DNA from: Paracoccus tegillarcae
Lineage (GTDB): Bacteria; Pseudomonadota; Alphaproteobacteria; Rhodobacterales; Rhodobacteraceae
Direction: 5' to 3'
Assembly: GCF_002847305.1 (NCBI RefSeq)
Contig: NZ_CP025408.1
Span: 310,001 to 374,000 of the forward strand
Length of the DNA: 64,000 nucleotides
Both the position numbers and the translations under genes were made by a program. A model generated the notes under the pieces. The model had not been told where the DNA came from and made no database searches. It was given only the letters and a program-made list of their open reading frames with translations. This document shows, piece after piece, positions 44,600-53,744 of the stretch (positions are counted from its first letter, which is position 1; every line of letters begins with the position of its first letter).

Positions 44600-45792
44600 G
44601 CCTTCACCAGCATCTTGCGCGGCATGTCGCAGAACAATTCGGGCGCGCCATCGGTGATGATGATGGATTCCGTGGTTTCATAGCCCCAATCCTCCATCCA
44701 GAGGCCGGTCATGAAGTGGAAGGTCATGCCCGGCTTCAGCTCTGTCTGATCCCCCCGGCGCAGCGACATGGTGCGTTCGCCCCAATCGGGCGGATAGCTG
44801 AGGCCGATGGGATAGCCGGTGCGGTTGTCCTTGACGATGCCGTAACGGTCCAGAACGGTGAAAAAGGCCGCCGCGATGTCTTCGCAGGCATTGCCGGCGC
44901 GGGCAGCGTCCAGCCCGGCCTCCATCCCTTCCAGCACGGCCTTTTCGGCCTCGATCATCTCCTTGGGCGGCTTGCCCAGAAAGATCGTGCGCGATAGCGG
45001 GCAGTGATAGCGCTGATAGCAGCCGGCAATTTCGAAGAAGGTGCCCTCGTTGTTCTTCATGGGCTGGTCGTCCCATGTCAGATGCGGCGCGGCGGCGTCT
45101 GGCCCTGAGGGCAGCAGCGGCACGATGGCGGGGTAATCGCCGCCATAGCCTACGCCCTCGTCATATCGCAGACCGGCATCATAGATATCGGCCACCAGAT
45201 CGCATTTGCGCATGCCGACCTCGACCTTGTCGGCGATGCGGCGATGCATGCGTTCGACGAAATGCGCGGCGCGGCGCATATAGGCCAGTTCCTCGTCCGA
45301 CTTGACCGCGCGCTGCCAGTTGACCAGCCCGGTCGCGTCCAGCAATTGCGCCTCGGGCAGACCGGCCAGCAGGCGCTCATGCGCCTTGGCGGAATACCAG
45401 TAATTGTCCATCTCGACGCCGATAAAGCCGCGATGCCAGCCCTTGTCGGCCAACGTGGCCCACAGGTAATCCATCGGGTGGCGCTCGACCGATTGCACAT
45501 AGTAATCGGGGTAACCGATGATGTGATCGTCGGTCATCCAGACGGTGCGCAGCGCGCCATTGCCGTCCTGCCCGCGCCCGAACCAGATGGGCGAGCCGGT
45601 CGGCCCCACAATCACGCATTGATGCACATAGAAGGACCAGCCGTCATAGCCGGTCAGCCAGGCCATGTTGGACGGATCGCTGACGATCAGCAGATCGAGG
45701 CCCAGCTTGGCCATGCTTTCGCGCGTCTGGCGCAGGCGGCGTTCATATTCGGCGGTCGAGAACCGTTCGGGGGTGCGCTGCAGTTCGGGCAT
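44596..45792 (-). CDS. doeA: Ectoine hydrolase DoeA
   Basis: A 398-residue M24/creatinase-fold hydrolase that opens the ectoine ring to N-acetyldiaminobutyrate. It contains RFSTAEYERRLRQTRESMAK, a creatinase-type N-domain, and a pita-bread domain with VYGGDYPAIVPLLPSGPDAA-like segment (YGGDYPAIVPLLPSG), FFEIAGCYQRYHCPLSRTIF and DWGERTMSLRRGDQTELKPG near the end. Some metal ligands typical of aminopeptidases are not present, as in other DoeA proteins. It follows eutC with a three-base gap. Confidence 0.93.
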   Translation of the reverse strand: MPELQRTPERFSTAEYERRLRQTRESMAKLGLDLLIVSDPSNMAWLTGYDGWSFYVHQCVIVGPTGSPIWFGRGQDGNGALRTVWMTDDHIIGYPDYYVQSVERHPMDYLWATLADKGWHRGFIGVEMDNYWYSAKAHERLLAGLPEAQLLDATGLVNWQRAVKSDEELAYMRRAAHFVERMHRRIADKVEVGMRKCDLVADIYDAGLRYDEGVGYGGDYPAIVPLLPSGPDAAAPHLTWDDQPMKNNEGTFFEIAGCYQRYHCPLSRTIFLGKPPKEMIEAEKAVLEGMEAGLDAARAGNACEDIAAAFFTVLDRYGIVKDNRTGYPIGLSYPPDWGERTMSLRRGDQTELKPGMTFHFMTGLWMEDWGYETTESIIITDGAPELFCDMPRKMLVKA

Positions 45793-45795
45793 GAC

Positions 45796-46767
45796 TTATC
45801 CTTGCGAAAAGATCGTCAGCACATGGCTGGCGATGGCGGTGTCCTGAATGCCGGTGCCGGTCAGGTCTGCGATGGTGATCTGATCGGTCCCGGTGCGCCC
45901 GGGCGCGGCGCCAGAGATGATCTGGCCCAGTTCGGGAAAATCCAGCGGCGGCGCGAACAATCCCGCCAACAGCGCGGCGCGCAGTTCGCCCATGGCCTGC
46001 GTCTGGCTGAGCCGGTCGGCGACATACAGATCGGCGCGGTCCAGACACAGCGGGTCCAACTCGTTCTTGCCGGGCTGGTCGCTGCCCATGGCGGTAACGT
46101 GCTGCCCGGGTTGCAGCCATTCCGCCCGCAGGATGGGCTGGCTGGCCGGCGTGGTGGTGACGATGATGTCGGCGCCGGCGGCGGCCTGCTGAGGATCAGC
46201 CTCGGCGCGCACGGACAAACCGCCCTCGCCGTCCAGTTCAGCGGCCAGCGCGCGCGCCTTGTCCGGATCGCGTGCCCAGATGGCAACCTCGGTGATCGGG
46301 CGAACCAGCCGCAATGCCTGCAACTGCATCCGCGCCTGCAGACCGGCGCCAAAGATGGCGACGCGCGCCGCATCCGCACGGGCCAGATGGCGGGCCGCAA
46401 CACCACCCGCCGCAGCCGTCCGCAGATCGGTCAGGTAACCGTTATCCAGCAGCACCGCACGCACCCGCCCCGTCTCGGCCGACAGCACCACCATCAGCCC
46501 CGAGGTCGAGGGCAGCCCGCGCGACGGATTGTCGAAAAAGCCGGGCGAGATCTTGACCGCAAAGCCCGGCAGCCCCGGCACATAGGCGGTTTTCACATCC
46601 ACCTCGCCATTCACATCGGGCAGATGCATCGACAGCACCGGCGGCATGACCACATCGCCCGCAGCCAGCAGGGCAAAGGCGTTTTCGATCACATCGATCA
46701 ATGCGGCGTCCAGATAGACGCGGGCGCGCAACTGGTCTTCGTTCAGGATCAGGGTCTCGTCACTCAT
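45796..46767 (-). CDS. eutC: Ornithine cyclodeaminase-family protein EutC
   Basis: The 323-residue mu-crystallin/ornithine cyclodeaminase homologue belongs to the hydroxyectoine part of the pathway and helps turn hydroxyectoine into ectoine by a route not fully settled. Its Rossmann region includes ARVAIFGAGLQARMQLQALR near 120 and GADIIVTTTPASQPIL near 180; the N-terminal substrate loop has VKTAYVPGLPGFAVKISPGF. It overlaps eutB by four bases. Confidence 0.9.
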   Translation of the reverse strand: MSDETLILNEDQLRARVYLDAALIDVIENAFALLAAGDVVMPPVLSMHLPDVNGEVDVKTAYVPGLPGFAVKISPGFFDNPSRGLPSTSGLMVVLSAETGRVRAVLLDNGYLTDLRTAAAGGVAARHLARADAARVAIFGAGLQARMQLQALRLVRPITEVAIWARDPDKARALAAELDGEGGLSVRAEADPQQAAAGADIIVTTTPASQPILRAEWLQPGQHVTAMGSDQPGKNELDPLCLDRADLYVADRLSQTQAMGELRAALLAGLFAPPLDFPELGQIISGAAPGRTGTDQITIADLTGTGIQDTAIASHVLTIFSQG

Positions 46768-47717
46768 GTTTCCCCCCGGACGATGGCGGCGTGGCGGCTG
46801 GGGTCGATATTGGCACCTGACAGGATCAGCACCAGCGGTCCCTTGGCGGTCAGCTTTTCGGCGATCACCGCACCTGCACCGACCGCGGCCGCGCCCTCGA
46901 CCATTTCGCCATCCGCAACCGACAATTGGCGAATGCCTGCCGCGATCTCGGCCTCGGTCAGCAGGATCACCTCGTCGACCAGATCACGCACCATCGGAAA
47001 GGTCAGGTGGTTTTTCAGGCCGATGCCGCCACCCAGACTGTCGGCCAGCGTCTCTTGCTCTTCGACCTCGACAGGCTGGCCTGCATCAAGGCTGGCGGCC
47101 ATGGCCGCGCCGCGCTCCATGCTGATGCCGATGATGCCGATATCGGGGCGCAGCGCGCGGACGGCAGCGGCCACCCCGGCCAGCAAACCACCACCGGACA
47201 GCGGGATCGCCAGAACTGCGGCATCGGGGATCTGCGTCAGGATCTCTAGCCCCAGTGTCCCCTGCCCGGCGATCACATCGGCATGGTCGAAGGGCGGGAT
47301 CAGCGCAAAGCCCTCTTCGCGTTGCAACCGCCGCGCCTCCTGGAAGGCCTCGTCCTGACTGGCGCCGATCACGCGCGCCTCGGCACCCAGATCGGCAATC
47401 GCATCCAGTTTGTTTTGCGGCACAAGGCGCGAGACACAGATCACAGCCGGGATGCCCTGTTCGCGCGCAGCATGGGCCAGCGCGCGGCCATGGTTGCCGG
47501 TCGAGGCGGTTGTCACACCCGCCACCTTGCCCAGACGCGCCACCGCATTGCTGGCGCCGCGCAGTTTGAACGAGCCGGTGATCTGTTGATGTTCGCATTT
47601 CAGCCAGACCGGCACACCAGCCTGTCGCGACAGGCTGGCAGACGGCTTGAACGGCGTTTCGCGGACCAGCCCCTGGATGCGATCCTTTGCGGCCCGAATA
47701 TCGTCTAATGTCACCAT
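46764..47717 (-). CDS. eutB: Threonine-dehydratase-like PLP enzyme EutB
   Basis: The 317-residue fold-type II PLP enzyme likely removes the hydroxyl group of hydroxyectoine or its derivative. The PLP Lys is in ITGSFKLRGASNAVAR near 48, the phosphate cradle is near 176 (LAIPLSGGGLLAGVAAAVR), and ASTGNHGRALAHAAREQGIP near 75 is typical of serine/threonine dehydratases. The ATG at 47717 is preferred over the GTG three codons upstream. It lies inside the end of eutA by seven bases. Confidence 0.9.
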   Translation of the reverse strand: MVTLDDIRAAKDRIQGLVRETPFKPSASLSRQAGVPVWLKCEHQQITGSFKLRGASNAVARLGKVAGVTTASTGNHGRALAHAAREQGIPAVICVSRLVPQNKLDAIADLGAEARVIGASQDEAFQEARRLQREEGFALIPPFDHADVIAGQGTLGLEILTQIPDAAVLAIPLSGGGLLAGVAAAVRALRPDIGIIGISMERGAAMAASLDAGQPVEVEEQETLADSLGGGIGLKNHLTFPMVRDLVDEVILLTEAEIAAGIRQLSVADGEMVEGAAAVGAGAVIAEKLTAKGPLVLILSGANIDPSRHAAIVRGET

Positions 47718-48433
47718 GTGCGGCACCTCGTTAAAGAATAGGGGCCAGCCATCGGCAGCCGGGCCTGATCCAGCATGGCCCAGAACAGCGTCAGATTCGA
47801 CGTCAGCACCGGCTTGCCCAGCATCGCCTCCAGCCGAGGGACGACGCGCAGGGCGGGCAAGGCGGTACAGGACATGAACAGCGCCTGAGCATCACTGTGA
47901 TCGGCGGCCAGCACCGCGTCAATCATTGCCTGATCGGTCAGCCGCGCCATGTCCCGATCATCCTCGAAACCCATCGAGTTCTGGCTGACCAGTGCGACGC
48001 CATTTTGCGCAAAGTAATCCGCCACCGGCACGGCGGTCTGGGGCAGATAGGGTGTCATCAGCGCGATCCGGTCCAGACCAAGCGCCCGCAAGGCCCGCAC
48101 CGCACCGCCCGCCGGTGTGCTGATCGGGGCGCGATTGTCGCCCAGCAGTGACGGCAGATCATCGCCCAGCACCGCACCAGCCGAGGTGCAGGCGAAACCG
48201 ATCCCCGCCAGTGGCACATCGGGCACCAGCAAGCTGGCGGCATCGCGAAGACGCGGCCCGGTGGCGCGCAGATTGTCGGGCGTGGTCGGGTTGTCAAAGG
48301 CGATCCGTGTGGTGTGCAGCCGCGTGCCCGCGGGCATCAGCATGGCGGCGTCGCCCTCGGTCGTCATGTCGGTTGCCAGTGCAATCAACCCGAACCGCAC
48401 GACCGGATCGGACTGCAGCAGATCTGACTGCAT
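47711..48433 (-). CDS. eutA: EutA, maleate-isomerase/Asp-Glu-racemase-like protein
   Basis: A 240-residue protein related to arylmalonate decarboxylase and maleate isomerase. It has an active-site Cys in IGFACTSAGAVLGDD near 79-84 and a second in ALFMSCTALPALRVV near 186. EutA is encoded with EutBC in hydroxyectoine clusters and is needed for hydroxyectoine use; the exact reaction is unsettled. It lies one base downstream of usp and overlaps the eutB start. Confidence 0.87.
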   Translation of the reverse strand: MQSDLLQSDPVVRFGLIALATDMTTEGDAAMLMPAGTRLHTTRIAFDNPTTPDNLRATGPRLRDAASLLVPDVPLAGIGFACTSAGAVLGDDLPSLLGDNRAPISTPAGGAVRALRALGLDRIALMTPYLPQTAVPVADYFAQNGVALVSQNSMGFEDDRDMARLTDQAMIDAVLAADHSDAQALFMSCTALPALRVVPRLEAMLGKPVLTSNLTLFWAMLDQARLPMAGPYSLTRCRTW

Positions 48434-48434
48434 G

Positions 48435-48875
48435 TCAGACGACCATCACAGGACAGTCCGCAAGGCCAGTGACCTTATGGCTGACGGACCCCAGCAGATA
48501 GCCTTCGGTGCTGCCCAATCCGCGCGAGCCGACCACGATCAGGTCGTGGCCCTTTTCCTTGGCAAAGGCGATGATTGTACGGGCGGGCTGACCGGCCTTG
48601 ATGAAGGCGCTGACATTCTCGACGCCGGCGTCCTTGGCATGGCTCTTGGCATAGTCGGCGGCATCACGCGCCGCCCCGCGCATCGCGTCGTCCAGATGCC
48701 CTGGCTGAGACGCACCGCGCACCATGGACAGCGATGCCTCGAGCATGGCGTGATGGCGATAGACGGTCAGGATGGTCAGCGCCGCGCCCGTCAGCTTGGC
48801 CAGCGCGGACGCCTTTTCCAGCGCCCTTTCGGCCCCGACCGACCCATCATAGGGCACCAATATGCGTTCAAACAT
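48435..48875 (-). CDS. usp: Universal stress protein (TeaD-like)
   Basis: A 146-residue UspA-fold protein: MFERILVPYDGSVGAERALE at residues 1-20 and the ATP-binding loop VVGSRGLGSTEGYLLGSVSH, with the G-X2-G-X9-G-S pattern. In Halomonas the equivalent TeaD binds ATP and dampens the TeaABC transporter. Here it follows uehC by 11 bases, so the same role is likely, although this is by analogy. Confidence 0.9.
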   Translation of the reverse strand: MFERILVPYDGSVGAERALEKASALAKLTGAALTILTVYRHHAMLEASLSMVRGASQPGHLDDAMRGAARDAADYAKSHAKDAGVENVSAFIKAGQPARTIIAFAKEKGHDLIVVGSRGLGSTEGYLLGSVSHKVTGLADCPVMVV

Positions 48876-48886
48876 GTTGCGCCCCC

Positions 48887-50173
48887 TTATTTATTGAACG
48901 CGAGATCACGCAAAAACAGCGCGATTTGCGGAAAGAAGATCAGCGCCACCGACACCGACAGCAGCATCATGATAAAGGGCGGCGTGCCCCGGACCACCTC
49001 GGCATAGGGCCGTTTGAAGACCGCGATGGCGGTGAAGATATCGCAACCAAACGGTGGCGTGGCCGAACCGATGGCGACCTGCAGGGTGATGATCGTCCCG
49101 ACCAGCACCGGGTCCAGCCCGACATCTGCCACAACTGGCGCAAAGATCGGCACAAGGATCAGGATCACGACGATCGGGTCCACGAACATGCAGCCAATGA
49201 AAAACGCGACCGAAATGGTGAACAGCACGCCATATTGCCCCATCTGGTCAATGCCGATGCCGCCCAGAATGGCCTGCGGGATCTGCGCAAAGCTGATGAC
49301 ATAGGAAAACGCAGCGCCCGCGCCCACCAGAATAAAGACGACGGCGGTGATCAGCCCCGTCGATTTGGCGGTGGACCACAGGGTTTTCACGTCCATTTCG
49401 CGAAACACGATCATCTCGAGGATCAGCGCATAGAGCACACAGGCCGCGGCCGCCTCGGTCGGGGAAAAGATGCCGCCATAGATGCCGCCGACGATGATGA
49501 CCGGAAAGCCCAATGGCCACAGCGCCGAGCGCACGGCCTTGCCGCGTTCAGGCCAGCTGGTCTTGGGTTCGGTCGGCACATTGTGGCGGACGGCGTAGAA
49601 GTAGGAATAGACCGAGAACAGGAACAGGATCAGCAGACCCGGCCCGATGCCCGCGATGAACAGTTCCGAAATCGAAGTGCCCGACACAACGCCATAGATG
49701 ATCATGCCGATGGAGGGCGGGATCAGAAAGGCGATGTCGGATGCGTTGACGATCAGCGCCAGCACAAAGCTGTCCTTGTAGCCGGCCTTCAACATGCGCG
49801 GGCGCAGCGGGCCACCAACGGCAACAACCGTTGCCTGAGTGGAGCCCGACACCGCGCCAAACAGCGTACAGGCGGTTGCGGTCGACACGGCCAGACCGCC
49901 CTTGAGATGCCCCACAAAGGCCATCACCAGGTCGATCAGCCGGTTGGCCGATTGCCCGCGCGTCATGATGTCGGCGGCAAAGATGAACATCGGCACGGCG
50001 ATCAGACTGGCGGGCCTGATCCCGGCCAGAATTTGCTGGACCATCGTGTCCAACTGACCAAAGCCACCGAACAGCATGACAAAGCCGATCAGCGAACCGG
50101 CCAGCAGTGGGATCATCATCGGAAAGCCCAGCAGCAGCAGGACGATCATGATGCCGAAAATGGTTGCAGCCAT
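48887..50173 (-). CDS. uehC: Ectoine/hydroxyectoine TRAP transporter large permease UehC
   Basis: The 428-residue DctM subunit has about 12 membrane helices, with FGAVSGSTQATVVAVGGPLR near 115 and SDIAFLIPPSIGMIIYGVVS near 142; the end is RGTPPFIMMLLSVSVALIFF. Substrate is assigned by operon position with uehA and the eut/doe enzymes. It follows uehB with a three-base gap. Confidence 0.93.
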   Translation of the reverse strand: MAATIFGIMIVLLLLGFPMMIPLLAGSLIGFVMLFGGFGQLDTMVQQILAGIRPASLIAVPMFIFAADIMTRGQSANRLIDLVMAFVGHLKGGLAVSTATACTLFGAVSGSTQATVVAVGGPLRPRMLKAGYKDSFVLALIVNASDIAFLIPPSIGMIIYGVVSGTSISELFIAGIGPGLLILFLFSVYSYFYAVRHNVPTEPKTSWPERGKAVRSALWPLGFPVIIVGGIYGGIFSPTEAAAACVLYALILEMIVFREMDVKTLWSTAKSTGLITAVVFILVGAGAAFSYVISFAQIPQAILGGIGIDQMGQYGVLFTISVAFFIGCMFVDPIVVILILVPIFAPVVADVGLDPVLVGTIITLQVAIGSATPPFGCDIFTAIAVFKRPYAEVVRGTPPFIMMLLSVSVALIFFPQIALFLRDLAFNK

Positions 50174-50176
50174 GGA

Positions 50177-50827
50177 TCAGACCTCCTCTTCGCGGGTATC
50201 GTCGTAGCCTTCCAGCGTGCTCGTCGACAGCCAGATATCCTTGTCGATCATGTTCTTCACGGTGGTCAGCATGTATTGCAGGCCGGTCAGGAAAAACCCG
50301 AGCGGCACCCAGACGATGATCCACCATTGCGGGATCTGCAGCGCCGGCAACAGCCGGCCCCTGCCCATCTGCGCCATCAGGTAATCGACCGAATACCAGC
50401 ACAGCAGCAGCATCATCGCACCGGTGATGCCCGAGATGATGATCATCATCGTCTTGCGCATCCGAAACGGCATTGCGTCGAAAAAGGCAGACATGCGGAT
50501 GTGGCGGCCATGGCGCGCGGCATAGGAAATGCCGGCGAAGGTGATCAGGATGATCAGCGCCTGGTTCAGTTCTTCGGAAAAGAAGATGCTCTCGCCCAGC
50601 AGATAGCGTCCAACCACATTGGCCACCGTGTTCGCTGCCATCAGCAACACGCCAGCAGCCAGAAGGAACGCTTCGATCTTGGCGATGACCACGTCGATGA
50701 CACCAAGGATGCCCGGCAGCCCCGAGACATATTTGGAATCGTCGATATCGTCGTCGAGGCTGGGCGTTTCGGCCGCAGCGATCATGTCCGGATCAGGATC
50801 CGGAGCCCGCTTGTCATCCAACGTCAT
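50177..50827 (-). CDS. uehB: Ectoine/hydroxyectoine TRAP transporter small permease UehB
   Basis: A 216-residue DctQ-family membrane protein with an unusually long, acidic cytoplasmic N-terminus (residues 1-45, [20 protein letters not shown]) before four helices ([60 protein letters not shown] and [20 protein letters not shown]). It lies 79 bases after uehA, with a hairpin between. Confidence 0.9.
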   Translation of the reverse strand: MTLDDKRAPDPDPDMIAAAETPSLDDDIDDSKYVSGLPGILGVIDVVIAKIEAFLLAAGVLLMAANTVANVVGRYLLGESIFFSEELNQALIILITFAGISYAARHGRHIRMSAFFDAMPFRMRKTMMIIISGITGAMMLLLCWYSVDYLMAQMGRGRLLPALQIPQWWIIVWVPLGFFLTGLQYMLTTVKNMIDKDIWLSTSTLEGYDDTREEEV

Positions 50828-50865
50828 GGCCGCTGTCCCTCATGCGCCGTTGCGTCCGTGAAAAG

Positions 50866-50896
50866 AAGGGGCCCGACCAAAGCGGCCGGGCCCTTT
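50866..50896 (-). terminator. Hairpin between uehA and uehB, likely attenuator
   Basis: AAGGGGCCCG (50866-50875) pairs with CGGGCCCTTT (50887-50896) at nine of ten positions. On the minus strand it is followed by TTCTTTTC. It could partly stop transcription so that the binding protein is made in excess over its permease. Confidence 0.65.
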
Positions 50897-50905
50897 CGGA
50901 TGGGT

Positions 50906-52069
50906 TTAGTTGCTTGCGGGCGCTGCCTCTGCGTCGGCAGCTTCGTCGCCTTCCATGGGCTCTTCGTCCATGGTGGCCTCTTCGCCTTCTGCAGCTTCGC
51001 CTTCGGCGGCCATATCGTCACCTTCGGCGGCTTCGCCTTCGGCAGCCATATCATCACCAGCACCGCCGCTTGCGGCATCAACGTCGGCTTTCATCTGGTC
51101 CAGAATGGCCTGCGCCTGCTCGCCACCGATGTTCAGGAACTCGGCTTCGACCGATTCTGCGGTCGCCTTGAAGGGCGCGCGCTGTTCCTCGGTCAGGGTG
51201 GTGATGGTCATGTCAGGCTTGGCTTCCTGGATCTTGGCCAGCGACTCTTCGGTCAGGCCATCCTGATATTCCAGGATATAATCGAAGGCCACGTCGATCG
51301 CGTTCTGGACAACCTGCTTGTCCTCGTCGGGCAGGCCCTCGAAGAATTCCTGATTGGCCATCACTGCGGTGGTGAAGTTGTTGTGGCCTGCCCGCGTGAT
51401 GTGGTCGGTCACTTCATACATCTTGGTCGATTCGATGAAGAAGGCCGGGTTTTCCTGACCCTGAATGATGCCCGTCTGCAGCGCACCGTAGACCTCGCCC
51501 CATGGCAGCGGCGTCGGCGTCGCGCCAAATGCCTGATAGCTTTCGACCAGCAGCGGATTGGTCATCACCCGGAATTTGACCTCGTTCAGCGAAGCCGGGT
51601 CGGTGACCGGGCCGGTCGTGGTCATCATGACCTCGCCCTCGGGGAACATCGTCAGCAGTTCCAGACCCTGCTCGGCGTAAAGCGGCGGGAACAGCTCGTT
51701 GATCGCCTTGGATTCGCGGAAGAACGCGAAAAGCTGATCCTGATCGGCGGGCAGCAGGTAGGGCACAAAGAACACCTGCGCCTCGGGGATCAGCGCGCCG
51801 GTAAAGCCTGGCGACTGGTCAACGAATTGCAGGATGCCGGACTGAGCCTGCTCCATGATGTCGGCGCTTTCCCCAAGCGTGCCAAAGGGGAAAAGCTGCA
51901 CTTCGTGATCGGAATTGGCCTCGACCTCTTCCTTGAATTTCTGGGCGAATTTGCCCTGAACCTCTTCCATCGCCTCTTCGAACGCATAGCGCCACGTATC
52001 GGCCTGCGCCAAACCCGAGCCCAGCATCAGGGCGGTAAGGCTGGCGGCAGTGAGTGTCTTGTAGGTCAT
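50906..52069 (-). CDS. uehA: Ectoine/hydroxyectoine binding protein UehA with acidic C-terminal extension
   Basis: The 387-residue periplasmic protein has a signal peptide ending LAQA near 22, then a DctP fold closely like known UehA (DTWRYAFEEAMEEVQGKFAQ and EANSDHEVQLFPFGTLGESA; EVKFRVMTNPLLVESYQAFG). Typical UehA proteins are about 325 residues. Here some 55 extra residues (about 333-387) are rich in Glu, Asp, Ala, Met and Gly and contain an exact tandem 12-residue repeat, GDDMAAEGEAAE. The ATG at 52069 has CAGGAGATGAC in front; the long frame upstream crosses the promoter. Confidence 0.92.
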   Translation of the reverse strand: MTYKTLTAASLTALMLGSGLAQADTWRYAFEEAMEEVQGKFAQKFKEEVEANSDHEVQLFPFGTLGESADIMEQAQSGILQFVDQSPGFTGALIPEAQVFFVPYLLPADQDQLFAFFRESKAINELFPPLYAEQGLELLTMFPEGEVMMTTTGPVTDPASLNEVKFRVMTNPLLVESYQAFGATPTPLPWGEVYGALQTGIIQGQENPAFFIESTKMYEVTDHITRAGHNNFTTAVMANQEFFEGLPDEDKQVVQNAIDVAFDYILEYQDGLTEESLAKIQEAKPDMTITTLTEEQRAPFKATAESVEAEFLNIGGEQAQAILDQMKADVDAASGGAGDDMAAEGEAAEGDDMAAEGEAAEGEEATMDEEPMEGDEAADAEAAPASN

Positions 52070-52190
52070 GTCATCTCCTGTTGTCGCCGATCTGGGCATC
52101 AACAACGCCCGACCGATCAATTTGATGCGCCGCACGTTTTCGCGCGGCACTGGCTGTTCCAAGCTTTCGGAGCAACTTCTTTCCGTGTCA

Positions 52191-52232
52191 ATTTATGTAT
52201 TAAATCATGACAATCTGGGCGGCGGCTGTCAA
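52191..52232 (-). promoter_or_regulatory. uehA operon promoter and candidate EnuR operator
   Basis: On the minus strand TTGACA (52232-52227), a 17-base spacer and CATGAT (52209-52204) form a good vegetative promoter. The palindrome ATTTA-TGTAT-TAAAT (52191-52205) overlaps the end of the -10 and is a likely repressor site. The remainder of the gap to enuR, 52070-52307, shows no gene. Confidence 0.6.
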
Positions 52233-52307
52233 ACAACTCGACACAGTCTATCGCCAGCAATGCTTGATAAAGTGCCCAGGATGCGGGTTTTTCGCGCTCT
52301 GCGCTGA

Positions 52308-53672
52308 CTAATGCCGCGGCGGCGATACCAACCGCGCCACCACGTTCAATCCGCGCTCCAGCTCTTGCAGATCGGGGCCGCCAAGACAAATCCGCAGCGC
52401 GGCGACGGAATCAATGACCGAAAATCCCGATCCCGGCGCCAGCGCCACGTCCTCGCGCAGGGCGCGATGAATGATGTCCTGTTCGTCGATACCGGGCGGC
52501 AGGGGCAGCCAGCGGTGCAAACCATGCGGAAAACCGGTCGCTTCTGCCCCAAGGATGCGCTGCGCCAGCCGGTTGCGTATCGCCAGTTCGACGCGCTGAG
52601 CCGCCAACAGATCATCGGCCATGCCACTGTCGATCCAGTCAGACGCGATCTCGGCCATCAGCGGCGTGGCCATCCACGCCATCGCCTGATGCCGGTTCAG
52701 CGCCCGCTCGGCCAGCGATTCTGGCATGGTCAGAAAGCCCAGCCGCAGCCCCGGCGACAGCGATTTCGACAGCCCCGTGAAATAAAAGCTGCAATCAGGC
52801 GCAAAGCTGCTGACGGGCGGCGGGCGACGCGGCGAAAGCGGCCCCAACGCATCGTTTTCGATGATCGTCAGCCCTGTTTCGCGGGCCGCCAGTGCCAGTT
52901 CCTCGCGCCGCTCGCGGTCCATGATGCGGGCAAAGGGGCCGGCGCCCGAGGGCAGCAGAAACACCGCGGTAACCCGGCCGCTGCGCGCCGCGGCCCGCAG
53001 CGCATCGGGCAACATGCCGCGCGCGTCGCCGGCAATGCCGCGCAGGCGCAGATGCAAATAACGGCAGGCAGGGGCCAGCGTGTGACAGGTCGAGCTTTCG
53101 GTCGCGATTTCGTCGCCCGGCTCGCCCGCACTCATCAGCGCGACCTGCATCGCGGTGGTGTTGCCATTGGTGATCAGGATCCGCTGCGCCGGCACCACCA
53201 TGCCGCAACGCGCCAGCCAGCTTGCCGCCATGCCGCCATAAAGCGCCATGGTCTGGCGCGGCCGAAAGGAATACATCGCGGGATCCGGCATCCGGTCGGC
53301 CACGCGGTGCAGGCTGTCACGCCAGGCCTGTGCAATCAGCGGCAGCCGCACCGGGGTCATCATCGACATGTCGATGGGTGGACGATCGGCGGGTGCGCGA
53401 AACCATGGCACCTCGACTGTTTCACGCGGCCCCGACTTTACGAAACTGCCACGCCCGACCTGCCCCGAGATCAGATCGGCGCGGATCAGTTCCTCATAGG
53501 CGCGGCTGACAGTCTGCACCGACAGGCCCAGCTGATAGGCCAGATCGCGATGCGGTGGCAGTCGGTCGCCCGACCGCAAGCTGCCGGCGTCAATCGCCGC
53601 CGCCATCGCCTGTGCAAGGCTGCGATAGGCCGGGCGGGTGATATCTTCTCGTCTCAGGGGCCAATGCGACAT
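52308..53672 (-). CDS. enuR: MocR/GntR-type regulator of ectoine catabolism EnuR
   Basis: A 454-residue protein with a GntR winged helix at residues 1-75 (SLAQAMAAAIDAGSLRSGDR and DLAYQLGLSVQTVSRAYEEL) fused to an inactive class I aminotransferase domain with a PLP Lys in YFTGLSKSLSPGLRLGFLTM. EnuR is the known repressor of ueh/eut/doe operons, released by N-alpha-acetyldiaminobutyrate or diaminobutyrate through PLP. ATG at 53672 is chosen because the long upstream extension has no GntR sequence. It lies upstream of uehA on the same strand. Confidence 0.93.
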   Translation of the reverse strand: MSHWPLRREDITRPAYRSLAQAMAAAIDAGSLRSGDRLPPHRDLAYQLGLSVQTVSRAYEELIRADLISGQVGRGSFVKSGPRETVEVPWFRAPADRPPIDMSMMTPVRLPLIAQAWRDSLHRVADRMPDPAMYSFRPRQTMALYGGMAASWLARCGMVVPAQRILITNGNTTAMQVALMSAGEPGDEIATESSTCHTLAPACRYLHLRLRGIAGDARGMLPDALRAAARSGRVTAVFLLPSGAGPFARIMDRERREELALAARETGLTIIENDALGPLSPRRPPPVSSFAPDCSFYFTGLSKSLSPGLRLGFLTMPESLAERALNRHQAMAWMATPLMAEIASDWIDSGMADDLLAAQRVELAIRNRLAQRILGAEATGFPHGLHRWLPLPPGIDEQDIIHRALREDVALAPGSGFSVIDSVAALRICLGGPDLQELERGLNVVARLVSPPRH

Positions 53673-53700
53673 TGGCACAGATTCACCTGTAGACGGCCCC

Positions 53701-53716
53701 TTGTCCAGATTGACAA
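53701..53716. promoter_or_regulatory. Inverted repeat in the enuR-doeX intergenic region
   Basis: TTGTC and GACAA flank a 6-base centre (TTGTCCAGATTGACAA) in the 72-base gap between the divergent genes. A TTGACA on the plus strand overlaps it. It may be the site of DoeX or EnuR control. Confidence 0.4.
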
Positions 53717-53744
53717 AACCGCGGGCTGCGGAAACAAGCGACGC

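Noticed and set aside
45244..47358. A 704-residue plus-strand frame opposite doeA, eutC and eutB
   Set aside because: Antisense shadow of known enzymes with no recognisable protein domain.
48734..52210. A 1158-residue open frame on the plus strand, opposite uehABC and usp
   Set aside because: It is His/Arg/Gln/Asp-rich antisense read-through of high-GC genes with no domain; the minus-strand genes have clear TRAP and Usp signatures.
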